Shown here: piece after piece, positions 10,333 through 20,528 of the stretch
How positions within the stretch are numbered: position 1 is the first letter of the stretch
Layout of the letters: each line of letters begins with the position of its first letter
NCBI GenBank assembly: GCA_028274465.1
Contig: CM051458.1
Location: 22,583,566-22,647,565 of the forward strand
Reading direction: 5' to 3'
Source: Plantago ovata
Taxonomy: Eukaryota > Streptophyta > Magnoliopsida > Lamiales > Plantaginaceae
Length of the DNA: 64,000 bases
The notes under the pieces: generated by a model
What the model was told of the DNA's origin: nothing
The model's input: the letters and a program-made list of their open reading frames with translations, nothing else
Database searches by the model: none
Translations under genes and position numbers: made by a program

Positions 10333-11837
10333 CTAATCTACTACAGGTACCTCAAGCAAGTCGACTTCTACTTCATGGGTCGACTCAAGAGGCTCGAGGT
10401 ATGGCTTAACTCTCTGGCCATTGACTTTGAAGGTCGCACCGGTTTTGTTGTCCAAGAGTTCCACAACACCATGGGGTGCTACTCGGACAATTTCAAATGG
10501 TCCATCCCATTTGGAACGGGGTTTCCCGAGGAAAAGTCTTAGGCGTGAGTTGAAGAGGAGTGCTTTTTGTCCAGGAACCAAGTCTTTGTGGACTATGCCT
10601 CGATTATGGTACCTCTTTGCGCGCTCCTTGTATATCTTTCCACTTTCGAAGGCTTTCAACCTCAATTCATCTTGCTCGGTGAGTTGTAAGAGCCTTTCCT
10701 CACCAGCTTTCTCCATGTCAAGATTTAGTTGCTTGATTGCCCAAAGTGCTCTATGCTCCAATTCAACAGGTAAATGGAAAGCTTTCCCATATACGAGCTG
10801 ATAGGTGTGGTCCCAATCACTGTTTTCAACGAGGTCCGATATGCCAATAACGCATCCGTTAATTTACTACCAATCCTTCCTTGTAGGTTTGACTACCCTC
10901 TCTAGGATCTTCTTAATCTGCCGGTTGCTCACTTCTACTTGGCGGATGTTTGTGGGTGATAAGGAGTAGCAACGAAATGCGATACCCCGTACTTCTTCAT
11001 CAAGTTATCAAAGACTTTGTTCACAAAGGGTGCTCCTCCGTCGCTTATAATGGTACGCGGTGTCCCAAACCTGTTAAAGATTACATCACGAAAAAAAGAG
11101 AGTACAACTTTAGCATCATTAGTACGGGTGGGAACAGCCTCAACCCATTTGGTGACATAGTCCACCGCAACAAGGATATACTCATAACTGTTACTCTTAG
11201 GGAAAGGTCCCATAAAGTTTATGCCCCAAACATCAAATGGCTCAACAACTAAATGACCTTGTTGAGGCATGTCTTGTTGCTTACCAACATTACCGCTTCT
11301 TTGACATGAGTCACATCGTGCTACAAATGAGCGTGCATCTTCAAACAAACTAGGCCAAAAGAAACATGATTGGAGTACCTTGCGAGCAGTTTTTTTGTCC
11401 ACTATAATGTCTTCCACACTCTAACTCATGGCAAAACCGCAATATAGACAATCTCTCTCCTTTAGGTACACATCTCCGCAAGATTTCATCCCCTCCTTTA
11501 CGAAACAGATACGGGTCGTCCCATATGTAATACCGACAATGCCTTGCAAGTGTTCGTCGTTCAGGGCCAGAGAGGTGGGATGGCATCTCATTCGTGGCCA
11601 AAAGTTCACAATATTTGCCTACCATGGTTCCAATTCTATGCGCATCAACTGATCATCACGCAAATCATCCGGAACAGGTGTTTCATCTTGTGGGATATTT
11701 GGTAATCTGGACAAGTGATCAGCCACAAGATTTTCCTTGCCACTCTTATCTATTATCTCCACTTTGAATTCTTGGAGAAGGAGTAACCATCGCATCAAGC
11801 GGGGCTTGGTTTCACGCTTCACAATCAAGTGCTTGAG
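10333..11837 (-). pseudogene. Element C RNase H end and integrase (broken)
   Basis: Minus-strand frames give, in order, the end of RNase H (LMRWLLLLQEFKVEIIDKSG, GKENLVADHLSRL), an integrase N-terminal zinc region (H near RFCHELECGRHY, then CDSCQRSG), the catalytic core and the C-terminal domain (KWDGPFEIVRVAPHGVVEL). Integrase would insert the cDNA into the host chromosome. The first catalytic Asp of the DDE core is replaced: WGINFMGPFP where relatives have WGIDFMGPFP. The second is present (ISDGGAPF). The core frame breaks at HPQTSAK, where one base appears lost before the region that would hold the catalytic Glu, and another frameshift precedes LVYGKAFHLP. It is therefore inactive. Confidence 0.8.
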
Positions 11838-11842
11838 GGCTG
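11838..11842. repeat. Target-site duplication, left of element B
   Basis: GGCTG, matching AGCTG at 18179-18183 with one change. Removing element B and one copy restores the RNase H reading HTDHAALKH. Confidence 0.8.
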
Positions 11843-12198
11843 TGATGAATGTGTATTTTACACTTTCATTCGAGTCTTTTTCACCTATTCTAGCTATCCT
11901 CTATGTTAATTTAGCTATATTTTAGTACATTTTATTAGAATAGTGTCACGTTTCCCTTTAGATTTTATTTTACAGGTTTTGGTTGAAATTCGGAGATTTC
12001 CGGGCAACTATATTGAAGTCTACAAGGAATTGGTGTTCCAGAAGCCTATTTGGAGTATCTGAAGGTTTCCGGATAGGATTTGGAGTCTAGGGGCCGAATC
12101 TGGAGGTTAGAAGGCTACTAGAAGTCATAAACCGAGTCCGAAAAGGTGAAGAAATCCAAAACCGCGTCGAAAATGCGGAAATTCCGCGAAATAATTGT

Positions 12199-12233
12199 GG
12201 GGCGAACCGCCGCACTGAGGGGCGAACCGCCGC
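12199..12233. promoter_or_regulatory. Tandem GC palindromes upstream of TATA, element B
   Basis: GGGGCGAACCGCCGC occurs twice, 20 bases apart, ending 16 bases before the TATA box. Equivalent but differently worded palindromes occupy this position in the A, E and H LTRs. Confidence 0.6.
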
Positions 12234-12249
12234 GGGCTATTTCGGGGCC

Positions 12250-12257
12250 TATATATA
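12250..12257 (+). promoter_or_regulatory. TATA box, element B 5' LTR
   Basis: TATATATA in CCTATATATAGTG, placed about a third of the way into the LTR. It is conserved in the 3' LTR at 17324-17331. Confidence 0.65.
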
Positions 12258-13107
12258 GTGCTCAGTTTTCTCTCCGAAAATCATATCTTTCCAAGCCTAC
12301 TTTCTCACCTCTCTCTATAGTTTTAGGTAGGAACTTCCCGGGGCCTGTCCTGGGAGTTCCATAGCTTAGGGGATACTTTTTCATAGCAGATTGGAGCGCG
12401 TAGGATCGCAATCATCCGGAGATTGACAACCTTCGGTAACTTTGTATCTTACAGTTTTTATCTACTTATTTTATTCTTCTTTCAATATGTTTTCTTCTAT
12501 GATTGCTATTGATTGCATGCCTATTATGAGTGGCTAAACTTATCATTGGTGGTAGTATGTGAATTCTTAGCGAGGGAAGATAATCATGCTAATGGCTATA
12601 TCGCGCATTATACTCCGTGTCATTGCTTTATTTCGTTGATCAGTTGCAACAAAAATTCTCGTATGTTGTATTGATTATTATGCACGCATGGACACTAGTC
12701 GACCATCAGACCAATTATCTTCGTAGTGTTGAATGATTACGGAACACATTAGGACAATCGTTGTTGATTAGTCAGACCAAATTATCTTCGTAGTGCTTAA
12801 TACTTGCAACATGACACAAGATTGATTCAAAGATCTCTATGCAAGACCGAGGAATTTATGCATGATTATCGACCCATTATGTTAAGAAGGACCATACTAT
12901 CACCAATCTCCATTATCTGCTTGAAAACCCCTATTGCTTTCTATCTGCTGTTTTATATTCTTAATTAAATTTGATAAAGCTAGTATAGTCCTGAGAGAAC
13001 GACACTCGAGTCATTCTACTACTACACTACGGTTTTCGTTGTAGTTGTGGATTGCCTTTGGCTAAATAACAAATTTATTTGATTGACCTTGACAACGTTC
13101 ATCAAAT

Positions 13108-13125
13108 TGGCGCCGCTGCCGGGGA
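13108..13125 (+). promoter_or_regulatory. Primer-binding site, element B (tRNA-Asp type)
   Basis: TGGCGCCGCTGCCGGGGA begins 3 bases after the LTR. It matches the complement of the plant tRNA-Asp 3' end at 17 of 18 positions, the primer usual for Athila-type elements. Confidence 0.8.
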
Positions 13126-13257
13126 ATATACTCCTTTTTTCTATTTAATTTGTTTTTACAGCTTTAGATTCCTAATTCTATTAGTTTTAGTTTTCCTCTT
13201 TAATCTCTCTCTGCTTTCCTAGTTTGTTTCTAATCACCTTTCCTATTCTGTTTCAGA

Positions 13258-15348
13258 TTGTGTATGCCGAATACACGTTCTGCAGGAACACCGCTTGCTG
13301 ATTCAATTGCTGAGATAGATAGAGTCTACCACCAAAGAAGGCGACTCCTTTCCAAGGAAATCGACGAAATGGCAGAAGCTAGACCACTGAAGGCATGGGT
13401 TCAACCCACCAAGGATCGTATGAGGGGACCGGCGATTGTTCTTTCGCCTGCAACCCGAGATCTGGAGATCAAGAACCACGCAATCCAACAACTTCCGAGG
13501 TTCTATGGCTTATCAAGGGAAGATGTGATGGGGTACTTGAACGATATCGATGATTTCGTCAACCAACTCCCACGACCCAGAGCTGACATAACAACGGATG
13601 AGTTAAGGATGAAGGTTTTTGCTATGGGACTTGGCGACAGAGCCAAGTCATGGCTGAGTTCTCTACCATCCGGCTCACTGGACACTTGAGAAAAGGTTTT
13701 TTCAGCTTTCATGGAGAAATACTTCCCACACACTCTGACTACCGCGCTTAAGGCGCAAATCACTGGATTCAAACAGGACTATGATGAGACCATCTACACC
13801 GCGTTCGAGAGGTTCCAAGACCTCAGGAACAAGTGCCCTCACCATGGTTTTGAACTTTCCGACCTAGTCCAACACTTCTACAATGGACTAACTTTCGAGA
13901 ACCAACAAGTGGTGGATTTCCAATGCCGAGGCAATATTTGGGAGGAAACCGCAGAAGCCGTCTGGGCAGTTTTCGAAAGACTTGCTAAGGGTTCGCAGTT
14001 CAAGGACCCAAGAGCAATGGTTAGGAGACGTGGACCTGAAGCTCCACCGACTCAAGAAGCCCCTATGTACAGGGGGAATGGGGATCAATTCGAGTGCTTT
14101 ACCAACGAATTGAAGCAAGTCCTCAAGAGTGCCACCGGAACAACTGTTTCGAACGAAGTATGCCGAATATGCAAGAACTATGGGCATGGGGCTCATATGT
14201 GTAGACCGGAGCTGGCATACGATGATGGCAACTGGGCTCGAGGAGGCGAAGAAGAAGCCTTTGCTACGGAGTTTGGCACTCAAGAAGTTAGCTACGGACA
14301 AGACGGTAGGAATCCTCGAGGGAGATTCTGGAGAAGAGGATACCGCAACAATCAAGGATATGCACCGGCTAACCAAACTTATGGACCTAACCAAGACCGT
14401 AGTAGGCTGAACTATGGTAATGATCACTGCGAAAACCCCGCTCCGAAAGAGCCACCGAAGTCGAAGTCGGCTCAACTGATGGAGAACTTGCAAAAGATGG
14501 TCGATCACACACAAAGTTTTCTCAAAAGTTATGAAGAAGACTCCGAGAAGACTAGGGCAAGGCTCTATAGGTTGGAAGAGAGCACTAGGCTTGCCCATCA
14601 AAAGTTGCAAGAGTTGATCGACCGAGGAGCAGGTAGAGAACAAGGCAAACTGCCTAGCAACACTGTAAAGTCGAAATTGGCTAGTAATGTACCTGACGAA
14701 ATCACCATCAGGAAGGCCGTTAGGTGCGAGTGTTGCATGAAGGAAGAACTTCTACAGCCTGAGGAAGAAGAGGAGGACCTTGGTTCTGACGCAAGTGATG
14801 AGGAGCAAGAGGATCCCGAACCACTCCCTAAAAGTTTCGATGTTAAGGTAGGGATTGGCGAGCTTGAAGATGTCCGTGCCACACTAGACACGGGATCCTA
14901 CTCAAACATAATCCCTTTGAACGTGTTTGAAAAGAGCAACCTTGGAAAACTATCTGAGCAGAGGGCTATTGTGCGTCTGGCGGATGGATCCTTTATAAGA
15001 CCCGAGGGCGTTGTGAAAAACATGTTGGTCAAGATTGGTGAAGCATCTATATACACCAATTTCGTAGTTATGCCGGCATCTGCACCTGGGACGGGGGATG
15101 TCATACTCTTAGGGCAAACATTCTTGACTAAACTACGCTCCGTGATGGACATCTACCAAAGAACTTGCACTATTGAAGTAAATGGCGAGCAACACGTGTT
15201 GAAAGCCTTACCTGATCCACCTGAACCGCCTGATATTACTACTCACTACTGTGGTCTTGCAGCCTATATTCTTTCTTATTCACAGGTTCGTGGCATGGAA
15301 AGGAGATCGATGAAGGGGAAGTCTAGTACCCGCAAAAAGAAGAGATAG
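13258..15348 (+). pseudogene. Element B gag-protease polyprotein with one nonsense codon
   Basis: A single 696-codon frame, broken only by TGA at 13687-13689 (codon 144), where element E encodes Trp (SLDTWEKV). The Gag domain spans roughly residues 60-230 (RDLEIKNHAIQQLPRFYG; KVFAMGLGDRAKSWL; FMEKYFPHTLTTALKAQI). A CCHC knuckle CRICKNYGHGAHMC lies at 302-315. A coiled-coil segment (KSYEEDSEKTRARLYRLEES) and an acidic stretch follow. The retropepsin domain has its catalytic Asp at 544 (ATLDTGSYSNIIPLNVFEK) and the conserved VILLGQTFLTK near 625. A segment present in element E near the N-terminus (ELEEIEDTDFSESLHSLF) is absent here. Polymerase is absent. The first in-frame Met (MCMPNTRS) is taken as the start. 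Confidence 0.85.
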
Positions 15349-15391
15349 GCGCAGACAGGAGTCGAGTCAAAGACTTTAAACAATGACGCTA

Positions 15392-15409
15392 TCCGGGAGG
15401 CAACCCGGA
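15392..15409 (+). repeat. Post-protease hairpin, element B
   Basis: TCCGGG-AGGCAA-CCCGGA, 6-bp stem with 6-nt loop, 43 bases after the protease stop and followed by a T-run. Confidence 0.7.
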
Positions 15410-15538
15410 ATTTTTATCGCTTTCTTTACCGCTTTAGATTTTATCTCACGAGTTTGATTGAGTATTATAGGTACTTATACAAGCTTTAGCTCTCACCTTG
15501 GATCCACTTTCGGCGTTTGGGACGAGCGACGACGTTTA

Positions 15539-15555
15539 GGTTTGGGGAGGAGGTT
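15539..15555 (+). repeat. Internal polypurine word 1, element B
   Basis: GGTTTGGGGAGGAGGTT, preceded by GACGAGC as the true 3' polypurine tract is preceded by GACAAGC. Confidence 0.65.
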
Positions 15556-16001
15556 ATCGCTGGTTATCTCTATACTTATCTTGATTATGATAAACTCGTG
15601 AAATTTTTTGCATTTGCACGTTTACTGCTTTCCTAGGATAGTTTTTGCATGTTTTATATGGAGTTTATTGCCGAATTTTTGAACTTTTTTATTGGGTAGA
15701 TCAACTAACTATGTCATTAATCGTATGCTTCATCTCTATGATTTTGTTTGAGGTTTTTCTCGCATGGATTGTCACATTTATGTATTGCACTTAGTTGAGC
15801 TAGGTAGTCTCGACATCACTTAGTGGTGTTTTCTCTACTGCGGTTCACGAAGGCCTTTATAATAGGATGATGCATGTTAGGGTCTTATGGTTGTTTTCCC
15901 GAGTAATTATGTACCTAAGAGGCAACAAGTCTTCACCATGCTTTGAGATTGCTAAATGCCTAGGAAGGAGGTAGTGTGAGGTTGTGTGATCCTTTGTTTA
16001 T

Positions 16002-16023
16002 AACCTATTCTTCCGTATAGGTT
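16002..16023 (+). repeat. 22-nt hairpin 1, element B
   Basis: AACCTATTC-TTCC-GTATAGGTT; one stem position is mismatched relative to other copies. GGTTTGGGGAGGGGG overlaps its 3' end. Confidence 0.75.
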
Positions 16024-16114
16024 TGGGGAGGGGGTTACACCGTCATAGACTTGTTTCTGTTTTTCAGTTTCGTATCGTGAGTTTGTTTTTCCTTTTCCGT
16101 AAATTTTGTACCCC

Positions 16115-16136
16115 AACCTATTCTTTCGAATAGGTT
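16115..16136 (+). repeat. 22-nt hairpin 2, element B
   Basis: AACCTATTC-TTTC-GAATAGGTT, perfect 9-bp stem. Confidence 0.85.
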
Positions 16137-16189
16137 TGGGAAAGTCGTGTGAGTCATTTTTGTTTCTCTCTTTGTTATGCTACTGCTGG

Positions 16190-16335
16190 CTAGAAAAAAT
16201 CGGAAAAAAAAGAAGGAAAATTTCCAGAAAAAAAAGAAAAAGAAAAAAAAAAAAGAGAATCTCGAAAGAAAAAAAGAAAAAAAGAAAAGACCCCAAAAAA
16301 GCAAAGAATGGTCCAAAAAAGAGAAAGCCAAATAG
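16190..16335 (+). repeat. Homopurine tract, element B
   Basis: About 145 bases of almost only A and G on the sense strand, ending in CCCCAAAAAAGCAAAG. Translations of either strand are low-complexity Lys- or Phe-rich and not genes. Confidence 0.8.
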
Positions 16336-16902
16336 CAGTTTAGCAAAGTGTTGAGTCTTTTCCATTTCTGTAATGTTCGTAATCGTGTTTTTCTATTTTT
16401 GTCTTGAGTGTCATCTGTTCTAGACCACCCTCGTCCTGCCATTCAGGAAGTGGTGAAAAGCTTAAGACTTTACTTGAGAGATGGGTAGAATAGGGGAGAG
16501 TTATAGGGAACCCTCCTTCGTTTGATGAGAGCCAGTACTGGTTCGACCTATTTTGAGGGAAAGTCTTAACATGGTGGAACAGCAGTAAGTCCTCAGTTTC
16601 ATAGGCACGGGGAAACCATTCGAATCTTAGCATGCATCATTACGTCGTCACTGACTAGGTCCAGGTAGAGAATGTTACGAGAGACAATCTTGTCTTGACA
16701 TAAGTGCTTATGTGGATGTGTATAAGTCAATCGAGGTATTCTTCATCCTATATTCATGCTTTGATTTATATGGTTTTTGTTCATATGTTATTGGTAGATT
16801 CAGTAGATTAGTTCATTTTATTTGGCATGAAACTCCATTTTGAGTCTTGCATGTTTTTTGTATTAGAGTCTAGCTTAGTTGCTTGAGGACAAGCAAAGGT
16901 TC

Positions 16903-16915
16903 GGTTTGGGGAGTT
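16903..16915 (+). other. 3' polypurine tract, element B
   Basis: GGTTTGGGGAGTT abuts the 3' LTR; it primes plus-strand DNA synthesis in LTR elements. Confidence 0.8.
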
Positions 16916-18178
16916 TGGTGAATGTGTATTTTACACTTTCATTCGAGTCTTTTTCACCTATTCTAGCTATCCTCTATGTTAATTTAGCTATAGTTTAGTA
17001 CATTTTATTAGAATAGTGTCACGTTTCCCTTTAGATTTTATTTTACAGGTTTTGGTTGAAATTCGGAGATTTCCAGGCAATTATATTGAAGTCTACAAGG
17101 AATTGGTGTTCCAGAAGCCTATTTGGAGTATCTGAAGGCTTTCTGGATAGGATTTGGAGTCTAGGGGCCAAATCTGGAGGTTAGAAGGCTACTAGAAGTC
17201 ATAAACCGAGTCCGAAAAGGTGAAGAAATCCAAAACCGCGTCGAAAACGCGGAAATTCCGCGAAATAATTGTGGGGCGAACCGCCGCACTGAGGGGAGAA
17301 CCGCCGCGGGATATTTCGGGGCCTATATATAGTGCTCAGTTTTCTCTCCGAAAATCATATCTTTCCAAGCCTACTTTCTCACCTCTCTCTATAGTTTTAG
17401 GTAGGAACTTCTCGGGGCCTGTCCTGGGAGTTCCATAGCTTAGGGTTTACATTTTCATAGCAGATTGGAGCGCGTAGGATCGCAATCATCCGGAGATTGA
17501 CAACCTTCGGTAACTTTGTATCTTACAGTTTTTATCTACTTATTTTATTCTTCTTTCAATATGTTTTCTTCAATGATTGCTATTGATTGCATGCCTATTA
17601 TGAGTGGCTAAACTTATCATTGGTGGTAGTATGTGAATTCTTAGCGAGGGAAGATAATCATGCTAATGGCTATATCGCGCATTATACTCCGTGTCATTGC
17701 TTTATTTCGTTGATCAGTTGCAACCAAAATTCTCGTATGTTGTATTGATTATTATGCCCGCATGGACACTAGTCGACCATCAGACCAATTATCTTCGTAG
17801 TGTTGAATGATTACGGAACACATTAGGACAATCGTTGTTGACTAGTCAGACCAAATTATATTCGTAGTGCTTAATACTTGCAACAGGACACAAGATTGAT
17901 TCAAAGATCTCTATGCAAGACCGAGGAATTTATGCATGATTATCGACCCATTATGTTAAGAAGGACCATACTATCACCAATCTCCATTATCTGCTTGAAA
18001 ACCCCTATTGCTTTCTATCTGCTGTTTTATATTCTTAATTAAATTTGATAAAGCTAGTATAGTCCTGAGAGAACGACACTCGAGTCATTCTACTACTACA
18101 CTACGGTTTTCGTTGTAGTTGTGGATTGCCTTTGGCTAAATAACAAATTTATTTGATTGACCTTGACAACGTTCATCA
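16916..18178 (+). repeat. Element B 3' LTR
   Basis: About 98.4% identical to the 5' LTR by eye. It begins TGGTGAATG (the 5' copy begins TGATGAATG) and ends CGTTCATCA. TSD AGCTG follows at 18179-18183. Confidence 0.9.
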
Positions 18179-18183
18179 AGCTG

Positions 18184-20525
18184 CATGGTCAGTGTGAACA
18201 AGAACTTTGTATCCAGTTATATAAGACCTGAATTTACTTAGAGCAAAAATCACCGCCAAGAACTCTTTCTCGGTGGTAGTATAATTAATCTGAGCAACAT
18301 CTAAAGTCTTACTAGCATAGTAAATCATCCTAAAACGGTTATCAATTTTTTGACCAAGCACAACACCCATAGCATAGTCAGAAGCATCGCACATAATCTC
18401 AAAAGGAATTTTCCAATCAGGGGAAACTACAATAGGGGCTGTCAAAAGCTTTTCCTTTAGTGTGTGGAAAGTATCCAAACATTCTTGTGTGAACTCAAAA
18501 GGGACATCTTTAGCAAGCAAGTTACTTAAGCATTTAGCTATTTTGGAAAAATCTTTGATAAACCTCTTATGGAAGCCTACATGCCCAAGAAAAGATTGCA
18601 ACTCGCGCACACAAGTAGGTGGAGGTAATTTTTCAATAATTTCAAGTTTCCCTTTATCTACCTTTATCCCTCTTTTAGAAATAGCATGGCCTAAAACAAT
18701 TCCCTCTTGGACCATATAATGACTCTTCTCCCAACACAATGTGAGATTACATTCAATACATCTTTTAAGGACACGATCAAGCTTATCAAGACAATCATCA
18801 AATGAATCACCGTAAACGGAAAAATCATCTATAAATACCTCAACAAACTTGTTTACCATATCGGAAAAGACGGAGAGCATGCAACGTTGGAAGGTAGCTA
18901 TTGCATAATCCGAATGGCATCCTTCGGTATGCAAAGGTGCCAAACGGGCAAGTGAATGTGGTCTTCTCTTGGTCCTCGAGAGCAATAGGGATCTGATAGA
19001 AACCTAACAAACCATCCAAGAAGCAATAAAATTCTCGCCCAGCAAGGCGGTTAAGCATATCATCAATAAATGGCAAGGGAAAATGATCCTTCTTAGTGGC
19101 AGAATTTAATCTCCTATAATCTATGCACATGCGCCACCCGGTTGTTTTCCTAACAGACACTAATTCCTTTTTATCATTAGCTTCAATTGTGATTCCTGAT
19201 TTCTTAGGAACTACATGAACGGGGCTGACCCATTTGCTATCTGGAGCTGGGTAAATCATCTTAGAATCTAGGAGTCTAAGGACTTCCTTTTTCACAACCT
19301 CTTGCATAGCTGGATTTAGCCTACGTTGTGGTTGCCTAACGGGTTTGGCATCCTCTTCTAAGGCTATTTTGTGTGTACACTGCACCGGGCTTATGCCCTT
19401 GATGTCTCCTATGCTCCATCCTATGGCTCCGGTATTCCTTTTCAATACCTCAACTAGCTTAGACTCTTCATCCTTACTAAGCTTAGAGGATATGATCACG
19501 GGTTTAGACTCATTGTCTCCTAGGAAGGCATATTTCAAGTGGCTTGGCAATGGTTTAAGCTCAAGTGTTAGCTCACTAGGTGGAGGAGTCACTCCTTCCT
19601 CTACATCTACTTCTAGGGACTCTTCTACTTCTTCTCCTAGAGGAATTTCAGGTGCACTATCTAAGAGGGTTGTCATAGCTAACACTTTTTCGGTGACAAA
19701 TCCTTCCTCAAGGTTCATGGTAAGGGCTGCTTCTAAAGGTTCACTAACTTCATGAGAAAAATACGTATCGCAGGAAATAGGTTGATAGCAATCAACAAAT
19801 TTAAGCTCTTCAATTATAGCTTCTTCAGAATCGGGTTCATATACCTGTTTGTATTGCTCAATCTGAACCTTGTCTCCGAGCACCTCCATGGTGATTTTTT
19901 TCCCTCGAAGCTCCAAGCATGTGTTGGTGGTGGCCATGAAGGGCCTGCCCAGGAGCACAAAATGCTCCTTTTTTAAACTGGTTCCCTCATCTGCCGTCTC
20001 CATCACCACAAAGTCGGTTGGCACTATGAGTCGATCAACCTTCACTAGAATATCCTCGACTATACCAAGTGGGTGTTTCACACTACGATCAACCATTCGA
20101 ACAACTATGCTAGTGGGTTGGATTTCTCCTAACCCCAATGCTTTGTAAATGGAGTATGGCATTAAGTTAATGCTAGCCCCCAAATCAAGCATTGCTTTTG
20201 CAGATCGGCCGTTTCCCATGGTGATACTAATGACGAAACTCCCGGGATCATTTTGTTTCAAAGGCAACTCATGTACGGAGTTAACCATTTGAAGTTCTAC
20301 TACCTCCCCTTTTTGGAAAATCTTCTTATTGCTCCTCACCTCTTTGAAAAATTTCGTGTAGGCGGGAACATTTTGAATCAATTCCAAAAGAGGGACGTTT
20401 ACCTCTACTTCTGATAGGATCCTGTATATGGATGAGTCACGAATATCCTTCTTGGCCTCCTTTATTCTTCCTGGAAAGGGAAGATGTGGTTTTGGGGGCA
20501 TATAAGGATTAGCCGACTCATTCAC
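18184..20525 (-). pseudogene. Element C protease, reverse transcriptase and RNase H (broken)
   Basis: The frame entering from 20525 runs 561 codons. An aspartic-protease-like domain has LDLGASINLMPYSIYKALGL, with Leu where active retropepsins carry Thr or Ser after the Asp, then HFVLLGRPFMAT. The reverse transcriptase follows (PVRQPQRRLNP, WRMCIDYRRLNSATKKDHFP, MPFGLCN). Near 18900 about 5 bases are missing against the family (MPFGLCNAPATFQRC expected). Reading resumes in another frame as ATFQRCMLSVFSDMV with the catalytic FIDD box (VFIDDFSVYG), then RNase H (DWKIPFEIMCDASDYAMG) up to HTDHAA, where element B interrupts. It would copy element RNA to DNA. gag is missing upstream. Confidence 0.85.
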
Positions 20526-20528
20526 TTT

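Larger units (their letters stand above)
11843..13104 (+). repeat. Element B 5' LTR
   Basis: TGATGAATG to CGTTCATCA. Palindromes at 12199-12233, TATATATA at 12250-12257. The same LTR family occurs in element I (61287-62547) in the opposite orientation. Confidence 0.9.
15349..16902 (+). other. Element B non-coding 3' region
   Basis: A 1.55-kb stretch without genes and the clearest plus-strand reference for the shared modules. They run post-protease hairpin (15392-15409), internal polypurine word 1 (15539-15550), hairpin 1 (16002-16023) with word 2 (16020-16031), hairpin 2 (16115-16136) with degenerate word 3, homopurine tract (16190-16335), then the 3' polypurine tract. Confidence 0.8.
11843..18178 (+). 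mobile_element. Element B: complete gag-protease-only gypsy element (TR-GAG-like)
   Basis: Two LTRs (11843-13104 and 16916-18178) flank primer site, gag-protease ORF, non-coding 3' region and polypurine tract. I count about 20 differences between the LTRs by eye, roughly 1.6%, so the insertion is fairly recent. It landed within the RNase H sequence of element C. The internal region is 3.8 kb and holds no polymerase sequence. Elements with LTRs and only a GAG region have been described in plants as TR-GAG; this fits that class, with a protease added. Confidence 0.9.
7039..20528 (-). mobile_element. Element C: pol-bearing Ty3/gypsy (Athila-like), 5' truncated, split by element B
   Basis: On the minus strand it reads protease, reverse transcriptase, RNase H (20525 to 18184), then after the B insertion RNase H end and integrase (11837 to 10333), then a non-coding 3' region and a 3' LTR (7039-8409). 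gag, primer site and 5' LTR are missing beyond about 20528. Its LTR resembles that of element G, including the CCAAGCGG/CCGCTTGG palindromes. It is the only gypsy copy in the window with polymerase genes. Confidence 0.8.

Noticed and set aside
13888-14643. Minus-strand 251-codon ORF within element B gag
   Set aside because: Antisense shadow of gag, with no domain of its own.
16035-16442. ORFs over the homopurine tracts (also near 1194, 8931, 48101, 50279, 59769 and 63057), rich in Phe or Lys
   Set aside because: They are low-complexity readings of A/G or T/C runs, differ between copies and overlap conserved non-coding modules.
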